A stretch of 35,275 nucleotides of DNA from a bacterium (GTDB taxonomy: Bacteria > Bacillota_I > Bacilli_A > RFN20 > CAG-826): assembly GCA_029098125.1 (NCBI GenBank), contig JAQXNS010000030.1, positions 1 to 35,275 of the forward strand. Direction: 5' to 3'. Below are positions 16,500-25,696 of the stretch, piece after piece. The position numbers and the translations under genes were made by a program. Numbering within the stretch: position 1 is the stretch's first letter; every line of letters starts with the position of its first letter. The notes beneath the pieces were generated by a model. It saw only the letters and a list, made by a program, of their open reading frames with translations. It was not told the origin of the DNA and did not search any database.

Positions 16500-17207
16500 T
16501 TATGCAAGTGATAAAGCTAAAGTAACCATTTTGACTAATGAAGATTGTCTTTCTTCTTGAGTCATATCTTTTTCTTCTTTATTTACAAATGTGTCGCTAA
16601 CTGTTAATAAGCAAAGTGCTTTCTTTTTTAGTCTCATTGCGTTTAAAAATAGGCCATAACTTTCCATTTCAACACCTAAAATACCAAGTTCCATAGGAAT
16701 TTTGTAAAATTCAGGATCTGGATCATAGAAGATGTCACTACTAAATATTGGTCCAGCATGAACAGGAATGTTAAGTTTTAATGCGTTTTCATATGCTTTT
16801 AACATGAGTGAAAAATCACTGCATGGAGCAACATGGACACCTTTATTTGAATAGTGGGAAGCATAATTTGAATTACTTGATGCACTTGTTGCAATAATTA
16901 CATCACCAACATGGCATTCTTTTTGATATCCGCCACAAGTTCCAATTCTAATGATGTTTTCAACTCCATAACATGTAAAAAGTTCATAAGAATAAATTCC
17001 AATTGATGGAACACCCATACCGCTTGCCATAACACTAATTTCTTTTCCTTCTTGAGTGTGGCCTGTGAATGCTAATATACCCCTAACATTGCTAACTTCT
17101 TCATAGTCAGCTAAAAAATTCTCTGCAATCCATTTTGCCCTTTTTGGATCGCCTGGCATTAATACTGTTTTGGCAAAGTGTGCTTTGTCATTAATGTGTG
17201 TCGACAT
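16500..17207 (-). CDS. deoD: purine nucleoside phosphorylase (DeoD type)
   Basis: 235 aa, the normal length for hexameric trimeric-fold PNP. It cleaves purine (deoxy)nucleosides with phosphate to base and (deoxy)ribose-1-phosphate in purine salvage. Visible motifs: MPGDPKRAKWIAENFL (phosphate site, 17-32), ASGMGVPSIGIYSYEL, RIGTCGG, VEMESYGLF (nucleoside and ribose site) and SDTFVNKEE with the catalytic Asp. GGAGG precedes the ATG. It follows the unknown 188-aa gene by 2 bp. Confidence 0.95.
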   Translation of the reverse strand: MSTHINDKAHFAKTVLMPGDPKRAKWIAENFLADYEEVSNVRGILAFTGHTQEGKEISVMASGMGVPSIGIYSYELFTCYGVENIIRIGTCGGYQKECHVGDVIIATSASSNSNYASHYSNKGVHVAPCSDFSLMLKAYENALKLNIPVHAGPIFSSDIFYDPDPEFYKIPMELGILGVEMESYGLFLNAMRLKKKALCLLTVSDTFVNKEEKDMTQEERQSSLVKMVTLALSLA

Positions 17208-17209
17208 AT

Positions 17210-17776
17210 TTATTCCTCCAAGTATTGAATTAAAGCTAAATCTAATTCATTAATTTTATCTTTCTCGACTTCGTTAAACTTTTTAAAGTGATTAGATGTT
17301 TCGATTTTTTCAAGTCTTACTTGATATATACCATAAATCACTGGTTTGGATAAATCCAAATGCTTTAATATTTTATCATTCTTAAGTAAAGAATTGATAT
17401 GAATATTATCTAAAAGTGATATTTGCTCTCTCGAAATATTTTCGATTTTTGCGTTGATGAAGTAAGATTCGATTTGATTGTAAAAAGATTCACTTAAACT
17501 TGCACTTAGTGTAATCAAGCCATATTTTTTAGAACTCGTTTTTACTAAATATATTTCATCATTTACTTTTAACAAAACTTTGATGATGAATGTTGTGTTT
17601 AAATTTGGATTAAATTCGTTAGAATTTTCAAAATTATCAAGGATTTTGAGTGATTTTTGGTATAAATCATCCAAAATATCATCATTTAATGAAAGAGAAT
17701 CGTATACTTTTTTAAGTTTTAAATCACGAATAACTTCCAAAAGATATGCGTAGAAAGTGTTTTCGTTATTCTTCAA
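17210..17776 (-). CDS. unknown protein between cdaA and deoD
   Basis: About 188 aa, soluble, acidic and Lys/Glu/Leu-rich with predicted helices and a central strand set (TTFIIKVLLKVNDEIYLVKTS, KYGLITLSASLSESFYN). No family recognised. The ORF track opens at TTG 17803. A GGAGG inside the end of cdaA sits 8 nt before TTG 17776, so I place the start there; translation is coupled to cdaA by overlap. It occupies the place where cdaR is found in other Firmicutes but has no signal peptide or YbbR repeats, so it is not CdaR. Confidence 0.65.
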   Translation of the reverse strand: MKNNENTFYAYLLEVIRDLKLKKVYDSLSLNDDILDDLYQKSLKILDNFENSNEFNPNLNTTFIIKVLLKVNDEIYLVKTSSKKYGLITLSASLSESFYNQIESYFINAKIENISREQISLLDNIHINSLLKNDKILKHLDLSKPVIYGIYQVRLEKIETSNHFKKFNEVEKDKINELDLALIQYLEE

Positions 17777-18614
17777 CAGGCATTCCTCCAATTGTTGAAT
17801 CAACGCTTAATACATCTGTTTGAGCCATGATATTTGCAAATGCTTTTCTAAAGTCATCAGGGGTGTAGCTTTCAATTTCACCATTGTATGCAATAGAAAT
17901 TTTTCCTGTTTCTTCACTCACAACAACAGTAACGGCATCACAAATTTCACTTATTCCAATTGCTGCTCTATGTCTTGAACCAAATTTACCAATCAATGGT
18001 TTGGTTGTAGGAGTGTAATAAACACTAGCAGCTAAAATTTTGTTGCCACGGATAACGACTGCGCCATCGTGAAGTCTTGTTCCTGGATAAAAAATTGTTA
18101 CAAGAAGTTCATAAGTAACAGGTGCATCGAGTAAAGTTCCGTTTTTTGAAATTTCAAGAAGATTGTCTTTTCTTTCAAAAGTCATAATTGCGCCTATTTT
18201 ATGTTTACTTAAATATCTAGTTGCTTCATCAATTGTGTTATATAAATCTTCGTGTGAATAAAGGTTGTCAGGAACATTATTTTTCTTATTCAAACCTTTA
18301 TCATTAATTTTTTGCGATGATTTATTAGCTAATAAAGATCTAATTTCAGCTAAATTTGTAAACATTGAAATAATTGTGATAATTCCAATTGATATTGCTG
18401 CGATGATTCTTAGACTTGCTAAATCCAAAAGTGAACCAATTATGAATAAAACTGACAAAATCCCATTAGAAATATTAACAAATCTACGTTTTATAAAGTA
18501 AAGAACAAATAAATTAAAAAATATAACTAGGATAGTGCTTAAGGCAAAATCCAAATAATCAGTCCAATTAGGATTGTTTAAGATTGAAAAAATAACTGGT
18601 TTAATCAAGTTCAT
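17766..18614 (-). CDS. cdaA: membrane diadenylate cyclase CdaA (DacA)
   Basis: 282 aa. Three membrane helices (about 20-85) are followed by a DAC domain with HDGAVVIRGNKI (DGA motif, about 180) and GSRHRAAIGISE (RHR motif, about 213), the two signatures of c-di-AMP synthesis from two ATP. c-di-AMP controls potassium and osmolyte uptake and wall homeostasis and is essential in most Firmicutes. A charged linker (NKSSQKINDKGLNKKNN) separates membrane part and catalytic domain. The start overlaps the end of the FAD gene by 14 bp, with AAAGGAG just before it. No cdaR or glmM follows. Confidence 0.95.
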   Translation of the reverse strand: MNLIKPVIFSILNNPNWTDYLDFALSTILVIFFNLFVLYFIKRRFVNISNGILSVLFIIGSLLDLASLRIIAAISIGIITIISMFTNLAEIRSLLANKSSQKINDKGLNKKNNVPDNLYSHEDLYNTIDEATRYLSKHKIGAIMTFERKDNLLEISKNGTLLDAPVTYELLVTIFYPGTRLHDGAVVIRGNKILAASVYYTPTTKPLIGKFGSRHRAAIGISEICDAVTVVVSEETGKISIAYNGEIESYTPDDFRKAFANIMAQTDVLSVDSTIGGMPVEE

Positions 18615-20028
18615 TCTCCTTTCTTAAAATATCTCGAGCAACATAGACTCCGTTTGCCCCAGCTTGTGCAAGTCCACGTGTGATTCCTGCGCCATCGCCG
18701 CCAACGTATAAATTCTTGATTTTAGTTTCAAAATTATTTGAGCAAGCAATTCTATCACTATAAAATTTAGCCTCAACACCATATAAAAGTGTGTGATCGT
18801 TTGCAATTCCAGGGGTAATTGCATCTAAGGCTTTAATCATTTCGATAATTGATTGCATTGTTTTGTAAGGTAAAACAAGTCCTAAATCGCCAGGTACAGC
18901 TTCTTTTAAAGTTGGAGTGACAAATCCTTCTTCAATTCGTTTTTCTGTACTACGTCTTCCGTTAATTAAATCACCAAATCTTTGAACGATTACAGTTCCA
19001 TTTGACAATTTATTAGCTAATGAAGAAACTTCTTCAGCGTACTCATTACTATCTTTAAAAGGTTCAGTAAATGTATGAGAAACAAGTAGTGCGAAGTTTG
19101 TGTTTTCGCTTCCAAGTTCACTTGAGTTAAAAGCATGACCATTTGCGGTGATAATGCCATTATTATTTTCTACAACTACGTGGCCGCTTGGGTTCGAACA
19201 GAAAGTTCTAACTATTGTTCCAACGCTAGTGTTATAAATGAATTTACCTTCATAGAGTTTTTCATTTATTTCACTCATGATAACATCATTTGTTTCAACC
19301 CTAACACCAATATCAACTCGATTATTTGTAACATTGATGTTATGTTTTCTCAAAGTTTTTGACAACCATTTAGATCCTGGTCTTCCAACATTCAAAAGTA
19401 CGTATTTGGCGTTGTAGGTATTACCTTTTTGGTCAATTACGCCAGAAATTACACCATTTTCTTCAATAATATCTTTAATTTCTGTACAGAATTGCATTTG
19501 CACGCCATCTTTTTTAAGTTCTTCGTATATTGATTGAAGTACTTTTAGGTTAATTTCTGTTCCCAAATGACGAATTTCACTTCTAAGTAGTTTTAATCCT
19601 ACTGCCAATCCTCTTCTTTCGATATCTAAAATTTCTTTTGTATTTGGGTTTGTTAATTCTTCTGGTGCTCCATGTGCTAAATTGATTTTATCAACATATT
19701 TGATTAGATCTAAAACTGTCTCTTTAGGTAAATATTCTTGCATCCAGCCGCCAAATTCATTTGTGATGTTAAATTTTCCATCACTAAAAGCTCCGCATCC
19801 TCCGAATCCGCTTGTCATTGAACAAGAAGGAAAGCATCCTGAATTTCCATAAATATCTTGAGGACATTGTTTAATTTTTCCTTCTAAAATAGGGCAAGTT
19901 CTATGGTAAATATCTCTGCCTTTGTCGACTAATAAAATTTTTAGATTTCTTTTGCTTTTAATTAATTCATATGCTGAGTAAATTCCACAAGGTCCGGCGC
20001 CAACAATAATTACATCATATTTTTCCAT
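18601..20028 (-). CDS. FAD-dependent oxidoreductase (COG2509-like)
   Basis: The dinucleotide fold starts YDVIIVGAGPCGIYSAYELI. The central part holds a Cys-rich loop (CPQDIYGNSGCFPSCSMTSGFGGCGAFSDGK), and the C-terminal FAD contact NLYVGGDGAGITRGLAQAGANG ends the fold, as in uncharacterised NAD(P)/FAD-dependent dehydrogenases of the COG2509 group. Substrate unknown. The ORF track starts at TTG 20046; ATG 20028 has AAAGG 11 nt upstream and begins at the fold, so I choose that (475 aa). First gene of the six-gene operon with cdaA; a metabolic link between them is not evident. Confidence 0.85.
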   Translation of the reverse strand: MEKYDVIIVGAGPCGIYSAYELIKSKRNLKILLVDKGRDIYHRTCPILEGKIKQCPQDIYGNSGCFPSCSMTSGFGGCGAFSDGKFNITNEFGGWMQEYLPKETVLDLIKYVDKINLAHGAPEELTNPNTKEILDIERRGLAVGLKLLRSEIRHLGTEINLKVLQSIYEELKKDGVQMQFCTEIKDIIEENGVISGVIDQKGNTYNAKYVLLNVGRPGSKWLSKTLRKHNINVTNNRVDIGVRVETNDVIMSEINEKLYEGKFIYNTSVGTIVRTFCSNPSGHVVVENNNGIITANGHAFNSSELGSENTNFALLVSHTFTEPFKDSNEYAEEVSSLANKLSNGTVIVQRFGDLINGRRSTEKRIEEGFVTPTLKEAVPGDLGLVLPYKTMQSIIEMIKALDAITPGIANDHTLLYGVEAKFYSDRIACSNNFETKIKNLYVGGDGAGITRGLAQAGANGVYVARDILRKENELD

Positions 20029-20175
20029 ACAAAAATAACCTTTCAACCTTAATATTATAAATAATATTAAACAAAATTAAAATAACTATATGAAGTTTTT
20101 ACTTTATTTCCGATGAGACTTATAGTGATAATGTGCATAATTTCTCAAATATTTTTAATTAATTTTATTGAAAAT

Positions 20176-20217
20176 TTCTCAAAAACCCTGCAGAACTCAA
20201 CTATTTTTGTAAAAATT
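20176..20217 (-). repeat. dispersed CTGCAG repeat, copy C
   Basis: On the minus strand TTTTTACAAAAATAGTTGAG then TTCTGCAGGGTTTTTGAGAA. It begins at the nitroreductase stop codon, in the same gene-relative position and orientation as copy A after the SDR. Confidence 0.85.
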
Positions 20218-20737
20218 AATAAAAATTTACATTATTATTTTTTCTTGGTTTAGCAGCAGTATCTTTTTCAGAAGAGTAACCAAGAGCAACTGAACCAACA
20301 ATTTTATTTTTTATATCGATACCTGCCTTTTCAATAAAATTAACAAATTCTTTGTTATTTTTTAAATCGTCGTCAGATAATTGATTAATCCAACATGTGC
20401 CAAGTCCTAAAGCATGAGCAGCTAACATTATATTTTCAATTGCTGCAGAAGCATTTTTTTCGGCGAAACGTATATCGCTATCTGAAACGACGATGAGTAT
20501 TGGGGCTCCATAAGTAACATTATATAAAGGATTTAGTCTTCTCTTTTTGAAAAATTTCGAGATGTCAGACAGCCATTCTTTATTCTTAATGACTGTAAAA
20601 TGATATGTTTGGCGATTTAATGCACTAGGTGCAAATTTGCCACATTCAATTATTTTTTCTATTTTTTCTTGTTCTACCTCTTTATCTAAAAATTTTCTGA
20701 TACTTCTTCTTGTTAAAATACATTCAATTGCGTCCAT
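20216..20737 (-). CDS. nitroreductase-family FMN protein
   Basis: 173 aa, a short member of the family. The N-terminus RRSIRKFLDKEV and GKFAPSALNRQTYHFTVI are the FMN-binding signature. AAIENIMLAAHALGLGTCWI is the conserved dimer helix and second FMN contact, and GSVALGYSSEKD ends the fold. Likely an NAD(P)H:FMN oxidoreductase of broad specificity. AAGGAG lies 7 nt before ATG. Divergent from the NUDIX gene with a 67-bp shared promoter region. Confidence 0.9.
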   Translation of the reverse strand: MDAIECILTRRSIRKFLDKEVEQEKIEKIIECGKFAPSALNRQTYHFTVIKNKEWLSDISKFFKKRRLNPLYNVTYGAPILIVVSDSDIRFAEKNASAAIENIMLAAHALGLGTCWINQLSDDDLKNNKEFVNFIEKAGIDIKNKIVGSVALGYSSEKDTAAKPRKNNNVNFY

Positions 20738-20804
20738 AACAACTCCTTTTTATATAATTATAAAACTTATTTAAAAAAGTAGTATAATTTTGGAGGCTTG
20801 AGAT

Positions 20805-21191
20805 ATGAAAAGTATAGTTGTTTGTGCTGCTGCAATTATTAAAAATAGTGAAGTTTTTGTTACAAAAAGAGGTTATGGAGATTTTAAGGGTAAATGGGAG
20901 TTTCCTGGTGGGAAATTAGAATCGAATGAGTCAATTTTTGATTGTATAAAACGTGAGATAAAAGAAGAACTTGACGCTGATGTTTCCCCAATTAAATTGA
21001 TAAAAACAGTCGAATACGACTATCCTAAATTTCATGCAACTATCCATCTGATTTTGTGCGATTTAGTATCTGATCATGTTGTATTAAAAGAACACGAGGA
21101 TGCAAAATACATCGAAAAAGAGGATTTTAAAATTTTGGAATTTTTACCTGCAGATTATTTACTTTTTGATGAACTTGAAAAATACCTTTAG
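20805..21191 (+). CDS. NUDIX hydrolase (MutT/CTP pyrophosphohydrolase-like)
   Basis: 128 aa. The Nudix box GGKLESNESIFDCIKREIKEELDADV fits Gx5Ex7REUxEExGU except for the final Gly (Ala-Asp). KRGYGDFKGKWEFPGGK before it is typical of MutT-type 8-oxo-dGTP or CTP pyrophosphohydrolases. Sanitises nucleotide pools. GGAGG 9 nt before ATG. Its 3' end overlaps the convergent ferredoxin gene by 4 bp. Confidence 0.9.
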   Translation: MKSIVVCAAAIIKNSEVFVTKRGYGDFKGKWEFPGGKLESNESIFDCIKREIKEELDADVSPIKLIKTVEYDYPKFHATIHLILCDLVSDHVVLKEHEDAKYIEKEDFKILEFLPADYLLFDELEKYL

Positions 21192-22078
21192 TTGTTAAAA
21201 TAATATTTGTGCTTTTCTTTTATTTTTTCTAAGTATTCTATATAAATTTTATAAAATTCATCTTTATGTTTAATAACAAATTGATCATTTTCGGATTTTT
21301 CGTTGTTCATTTTCTCTAGATTATATGGTCCATTTACTTTCCAAGAATTTATAAAACCAATTGAAAATGCATCTTTTGGACAATACATTGAGCAGCGCAT
21401 GCACATTAGACATTTGTGGTGGAACTTAATTTTTCCATCCTTTATATATATGTTGTTAACAGGACAAATTTTGACGCATTTATTGCATTTGATGCATTTG
21501 TTTTCATCAACTTTGTATAAAAAACTGTTAATTTTTCCTCCAATTCCTTGAATTGAAAGCATCCATGCATTCAAATTATAAAAGATATTTGATTTTATTT
21601 GAGTATTTAGTCCTTGTTTTAATTCCTCTAAAACAATATCAAATAGTTTCTCATTTGAGTAAAGGAGTTCTCTTGAAAACTCATCTTCAAAACGAAAGTG
21701 AATATTATATGGAAGAAGAAAATGATATTCGCTATAGTTTGTTATTTTATTTTTTCTAAAAATTCTGATCAATTTTCTACTGGATGCGTTATTTAATGGT
21801 AGTGGTTCTCCACTTTGCTTTAAAATTAGATATTTTTTGTTGTTTAAATACTTAATTTTTTTAAGATATTTCATGAAAAAAGACGGAATATTAAACGCAT
21901 AAATTGGATATGAAATTGTAATTAAGTCGTAATCGTTTAAATGAACAACCTCAGTTCCCTCTTTTACTTCAGTAAAATTCACATTATATTCGTTTTTTTC
22001 TAATCTTTTTGCAAATTCTTGAACTAAAAACCTTGTATTATAAGTGCCTGTAAAATAGATAATTAATGCTTTCTTCAT
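21188..22078 (-). CDS. EFR1-type flavodoxin-ferredoxin fusion protein
   Basis: 296 aa. The N-terminal half (about 1-150) is a flavodoxin-like fold starting ALIIYFTGTYNTRFLVQEF (FMN phosphate loop), with SYPIYAFNIPSFF. The C-terminal half carries two 4Fe-4S motifs, CIKCNKCVKICP (about 195-206) and CLMCMRCSMYCP (about 222-233). These proteins pass electrons between iron-sulphur clusters and a flavin; the partner is unknown. Coupled to the upstream SDR gene through a one-base TAATG overlap, with GAGG before the start, so the pair probably acts on one redox step. Confidence 0.9.
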   Translation of the reverse strand: MKKALIIYFTGTYNTRFLVQEFAKRLEKNEYNVNFTEVKEGTEVVHLNDYDLITISYPIYAFNIPSFFMKYLKKIKYLNNKKYLILKQSGEPLPLNNASSRKLIRIFRKNKITNYSEYHFLLPYNIHFRFEDEFSRELLYSNEKLFDIVLEELKQGLNTQIKSNIFYNLNAWMLSIQGIGGKINSFLYKVDENKCIKCNKCVKICPVNNIYIKDGKIKFHHKCLMCMRCSMYCPKDAFSIGFINSWKVNGPYNLEKMNNEKSENDQFVIKHKDEFYKIYIEYLEKIKEKHKYYFNN

Positions 22079-22962
22079 TACTTTACCTCGTTTTCAATAA
22101 ATTTGATGATTTGTGGATTATTTAGATCTTTTATTACTTTTTTATCAAATTTTTGCTTATTTGGATAACCCCAACAATGCAAAAAGCCCCTTGGTCCGCT
22201 CCATTCATTTAAGTTATAGTCATCATTTATGGCATTTAGTAAAGACAATGCGGCCTTTTCTTGATTCATAAATATGAGTTTCATCAAAGGGACGATGAGA
22301 ATATAGAATATTTTTGGAAAAGCATTGTTCTTTTTGTTAAATAAATTAGTTGTTGATATTCCTGGATGAGCCAATACAATATTTAAACCCTCTTTTTTGA
22401 ACATTAACGAAGATAGGACAAGCATTCTTTTACTTAAGGCGTAATGAAGAGTTTTTATCTTTGAAGGTTTCTTAGAAACATCTGTTTGTGATTTAACGAA
22501 CTTGTAAGATATACTCGCAACATTTATAAATCTTGTTTCTTTGAAATTTTCTAACCTAGAAAGTTTTGTAATTAATTGAATTGGTCTAATAAAATTGACA
22601 AGATTTGTAATCTCTTTTCCATCAATGTATTTTATTTTTTGATGATATATTCCAGCATCATTGAAGAAAAAATCGATTTTTCTATCCTTAATTTTTAAAT
22701 ATGCTTCTTCTAGAATCTCATCATTTAAAAAATCAAATTTAATTATTTCAATTTTATTATGATATTTATTAGTTAATTCGTTCTTTATTTTTTCTGCTTC
22801 ATCGAGATTTCTTACAGCAAGAATCAAGTTGATCTTTAAAAACGACATATAGGTGGCTAGAGCTTTTCCTGTTCCACCTGTTCCTCCAATTAAGAAACAT
22901 GTCTTGTTTTCAAAATTATTTTTATAATGATTTTTAACGTACTTAAAGTATTTTTCTTTCAT
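22078..22962 (-). CDS. short-chain dehydrogenase/reductase (retinol-dehydrogenase-like)
   Basis: 294 aa. The cofactor motif is FLIGGTGGTGKALA (about 23-36), AVRNLDEAEK fits an NADP-binding loop, FNDAG replaces NNAG, and YALSKRM (about 178-184) supplies YxxxK. LAHPGISTTNLF matches the PG motif. Related to WW-domain oxidoreductase/retinol dehydrogenase-like SDRs. TATAAT sits exactly 6 nt before ATG, so the message may be leaderless; the AAGGA is directly against the ATG and too close to function. First gene of a two-gene operon with the flavodoxin/ferredoxin protein. Confidence 0.85.
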   Translation of the reverse strand: MKEKYFKYVKNHYKNNFENKTCFLIGGTGGTGKALATYMSFLKINLILAVRNLDEAEKIKNELTNKYHNKIEIIKFDFLNDEILEEAYLKIKDRKIDFFFNDAGIYHQKIKYIDGKEITNLVNFIRPIQLITKLSRLENFKETRFINVASISYKFVKSQTDVSKKPSKIKTLHYALSKRMLVLSSLMFKKEGLNIVLAHPGISTTNLFNKKNNAFPKIFYILIVPLMKLIFMNQEKAALSLLNAINDDYNLNEWSGPRGFLHCWGYPNKQKFDKKVIKDLNNPQIIKFIENEVK

Positions 22963-23044
22963 TCCTTAATTATATATTTATTAAGTTAAATTTACTCTAG
23001 AAATTTGTTTTTAATTTGTACAAAAAATTTTCATATAATAAAAA

Positions 23045-23089
23045 ATATCTCAAAAACCCTGCAGAACCCCATTATTTTTTTAAAAATCT
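23045..23089 (-). repeat. dispersed CTGCAG repeat, copy D (variant)
   Basis: On the minus strand AAAAATAATGGGGTTCTGCA then GGGTTTTTGAGATAT. It shares the TAATGGGGTT variant with copy G instead of TAGTTGAGTT. Confidence 0.8.
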
Positions 23090-23122
23090 ACAAAAATTAG
23101 CGAATAAGTTAGAAGAAAATAT

Positions 23123-23150
23123 TTGCTAGTTATTTTCTTTTTCTTATAAT
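23123..23150 (+). promoter_or_regulatory. promoter for a probably leaderless mRNA
   Basis: TTGCTA (23123-23128), 16 bp, TATAAT (23145-23150). The ATG at 23157 is 6 bp after the -10, where transcription should start. Confidence 0.55.
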
Positions 23151-23156
23151 TAATAC

Positions 23157-24206
23157 ATGAAAAATAATAACAAAGAAATTTATAAGATTAATAAAAGACA
23201 AATCGATATACTTCATAAATATTATGAAGTTGATGAAGAGAATAAACTTGTATCGGTTAAATTTAATTTAGAGTCAGATAAGGAAATGCTTGAAACTAGC
23301 ATTGGAAAAGATGATTCTTCAATGTTTAATTATGAATTATTAAATAAAATTAATTCAATTTTTGAGTCAATACCTTTTGTTTATAAAATCGATATTGAAT
23401 TTGATGTTGGTGGAGAATTATCTCAATCGCCTCAAAAAACTTTAGAGGCTTTTAATGACACTTTAGAACTTGGTCAAATTACATCGAGAAAAGACAACAG
23501 AAGGAAATGGTTAATTGCAACTATGCTTGTGATGAGCGGAATTTTGCTATTGTTTTTCATGATTATTTCTTCACATTATTCATGGTTTGGAGATGGGTTG
23601 CAGGGTGAAATAATCGCAGAAATTATTGATATTAGTGCTTGGGTATTTCTTTGGGAAGCTGTAACAATTTTATTTTTAGAACCTAGCGAAAAAAGAATTT
23701 TGAATCTAAAAATTAAAAATAGAGTAAATTCAATTGCTATATATAAAAAAGGAGAAGACAAACCATTAGTTTTAGAGCATTCAAAGGACATTTTTGGCGA
23801 ATGGGAAGACGAAAGCAAAATTAAAAAATATGGAAAAATTGCACTTTTAATATCAAGTGCCGCTTTCATTTGTATGGGTTTTTATTCATGCTATTCATTA
23901 ATTAAATTTTTCTTTGAAAATCAAAACATTGATACTGGTATAATTTTTGTATCCTCAATTATCGGTTTTTTAACTTTTGCAATATACATTCTTGCTGGTC
24001 TAGGAGGCTTGTTTCGTTACTCAAATAGAAAAAACTTGTTGTCTAAATTAGTAGGACCGTTTGCAATATTATTGATTTTACAACTAGTATTTATTTTAAC
24101 AATGAGTGCAATTTCAAGCGAGTGGTCTGCAATTACAAGCAGTATTTCTGGCTTAATTATCGATATTTTATATATTTTTGGATATTTTGCTGAAAGAAAA
24201 GATTAG
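23157..24206 (+). CDS. membrane protein of unknown function
   Basis: 349 aa. The soluble N-terminal region (1-118) is acidic with SVKFNLESDKEMLETSIGKD and VYKIDIEFDVGGELSQS. Membrane segments lie at about 122-140 and 150-175, then a cytoplasmic loop (ILNLKIKNRVNSIAIYKKGED), then four more helices (about 225-345) ending in a short FAERKD tail. Family not recognised; the WEAVTILFLEPSEKRI segment resembles bits of putative membrane sensors, but I assign no function. No Shine-Dalgarno; the -10 lies 6 bp before ATG. Its 3' end is 2 bp from the convergent CotH gene. Confidence 0.75.
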   Translation: MKNNNKEIYKINKRQIDILHKYYEVDEENKLVSVKFNLESDKEMLETSIGKDDSSMFNYELLNKINSIFESIPFVYKIDIEFDVGGELSQSPQKTLEAFNDTLELGQITSRKDNRRKWLIATMLVMSGILLLFFMIISSHYSWFGDGLQGEIIAEIIDISAWVFLWEAVTILFLEPSEKRILNLKIKNRVNSIAIYKKGEDKPLVLEHSKDIFGEWEDESKIKKYGKIALLISSAAFICMGFYSCYSLIKFFFENQNIDTGIIFVSSIIGFLTFAIYILAGLGGLFRYSNRKNLLSKLVGPFAILLILQLVFILTMSAISSEWSAITSSISGLIIDILYIFGYFAERKD

Positions 24207-24208
24207 CT

Positions 24209-25696
24209 TTATAAAGTAGATAGTTTATTTTTTGCATAATTTTCAAATGACATATTATCATTTCCGCCGCTGATGTCTTCATTATGCAAAGTAAAAGAAT
24301 TGTTAAAATCCTTGTATTTTTGTATATCTAGATACTTTTTTGCATACATTGTTGCATAGTTTTCGTATTTCTTCTTATATTCTTCGATTATAGGACGGGT
24401 TGAACTACCAGGTGAAATTAATCTTCTAACCAATGGATTTCCGCAACCATCTGAAGTTGCTGTTCCTTGAAGTCTATCTGAAAACATTTTTTGTAAAGAA
24501 GTATCAATTGGCCAATCTTTTAATATTCCAAACACTCTGTCATTGTCGTATGGAATAAAATAAGCTTTATTTGATTCACTTGCAAAATATAAATAGTAAT
24601 TATTATAGTTGTTTCGATAGTCATCAGGTGAGCCAACAACCCAGCTCATAGCTGCAAAGCGTAAAAAATAATCTACATCTAAATAGTTATCAAATTCTTT
24701 TTTAATCTCTTCTGCTGGAATATTTCTTTTTGATAATTTGTCAATAAAAGTCTTTAACGATGAGTGATCACTTGAATCTTCATTTGTTTTTAAGTCGTAA
24801 CTTGGCTTAAAACCAGATTTTTCAACACCAATTTTATTGGAATCAGAAGTGGATAAATCGGCTGGACCTGAACTTGAGTATGTGCACTTGTAAAGATCAC
24901 CTTTTTGATCATTCTTATTTTTAAATACAGATTTAATCATTGTTTTATCAATGACTTCATATGCTAAATATTGTTTAGTTAATGAATCATTTTCTGTATT
25001 AATTGTTACATTTATTAAATTTGCATGTTGTGAAATTACATTCTCTTCTCTAAATACGTATAGTGAATATAATTCTTTTGTAAAAGATGAATCGTAATTT
25101 CTATTCCGTTTCAAATCGATTTTTTTCATACCAAAGAGTCTTCTTTTGTCTCTAGCATCAAGTTCGTCTTGCGTATAATTGTGGAAGTAGTAGTCATTAT
25201 CTGAAGAGGATTCAAAAGATTTATCAAATGCAAGTTTGAAATGACATACTCTTTCTTTATCAGTAAAGTTGCCATTTTCATTGATGAAACCATCGTAGCG
25301 AGATGTATTTCCTTTCATTCTTGCTCCAACTTCATCAAAAGTAAAAATTTTATCATTTAGTTTTAATTCAACATCAACTGGATGGTACATTTCTTCTTTT
25401 TCAAAATCATTACTTGTACCATATTTAGCAAGTTTATAAAGTGACTGGTTTGTAAAATTTAAAGTCAATGAGATGTTGCTTTGTGGTGCGAAAAACTCAT
25501 TAAAATCATCGTCTCCGTAATCTAATGAAATCTCTGAAGCGTTTTCATTTGATGTTTCATCGCTATTGTCTTCATTGTCGTTTTTGTTTTCATCTTCATT
25601 GATTGAAGGATCATTAATTTCTGGTGTTTTTGAACAAGATGCAAGGCAAAAAGAAATACTAAAAATAGCTAAAAATAAATAATTAAATTTTTTCAT
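24209..25696 (-). CDS. CotH-like kinase-fold lipoprotein
   Basis: 495 aa. The signal peptide MKKFNYLFLAIFSISFCLASC ends in a lipobox (LASC), followed by an Asp/Asn/Glu linker (about 25-60). The body matches the CotH family: GARMKGNTSRYDGF (about 122-135), KLAFDKSF, KKIDLKRNRNYDSSFTKELYSLYVF, and the catalytic-loop stretch YYLYFASESNKAYFIPYDNDRVFG (about 378-401) with the DxD-like DND. CotH proteins are atypical secreted protein kinases, first known from spore coats; in gut bacteria they are surface lipoproteins of unclear target. TATAAT 6 nt before ATG suggests a leaderless message. Confidence 0.85.
   Translation of the reverse strand: MKKFNYLFLAIFSISFCLASCSKTPEINDPSINEDENKNDNEDNSDETSNENASEISLDYGDDDFNEFFAPQSNISLTLNFTNQSLYKLAKYGTSNDFEKEEMYHPVDVELKLNDKIFTFDEVGARMKGNTSRYDGFINENGNFTDKERVCHFKLAFDKSFESSSDNDYYFHNYTQDELDARDKRRLFGMKKIDLKRNRNYDSSFTKELYSLYVFREENVISQHANLINVTINTENDSLTKQYLAYEVIDKTMIKSVFKNKNDQKGDLYKCTYSSSGPADLSTSDSNKIGVEKSGFKPSYDLKTNEDSSDHSSLKTFIDKLSKRNIPAEEIKKEFDNYLDVDYFLRFAAMSWVVGSPDDYRNNYNNYYLYFASESNKAYFIPYDNDRVFGILKDWPIDTSLQKMFSDRLQGTATSDGCGNPLVRRLISPGSSTRPIIEEYKKKYENYATMYAKKYLDIQKYKDFNNSFTLHNEDISGGNDNMSFENYAKNKLSTL

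Noticed and set aside
17210-17776. CdaR for the gene after cdaA
   Set aside because: No signal or membrane anchor and no YbbR-type repeats.
20783-20788. TATAAT as promoter of the NUDIX gene
   Set aside because: The start would fall within the Shine-Dalgarno GGAGG, so this -10 is doubtful.
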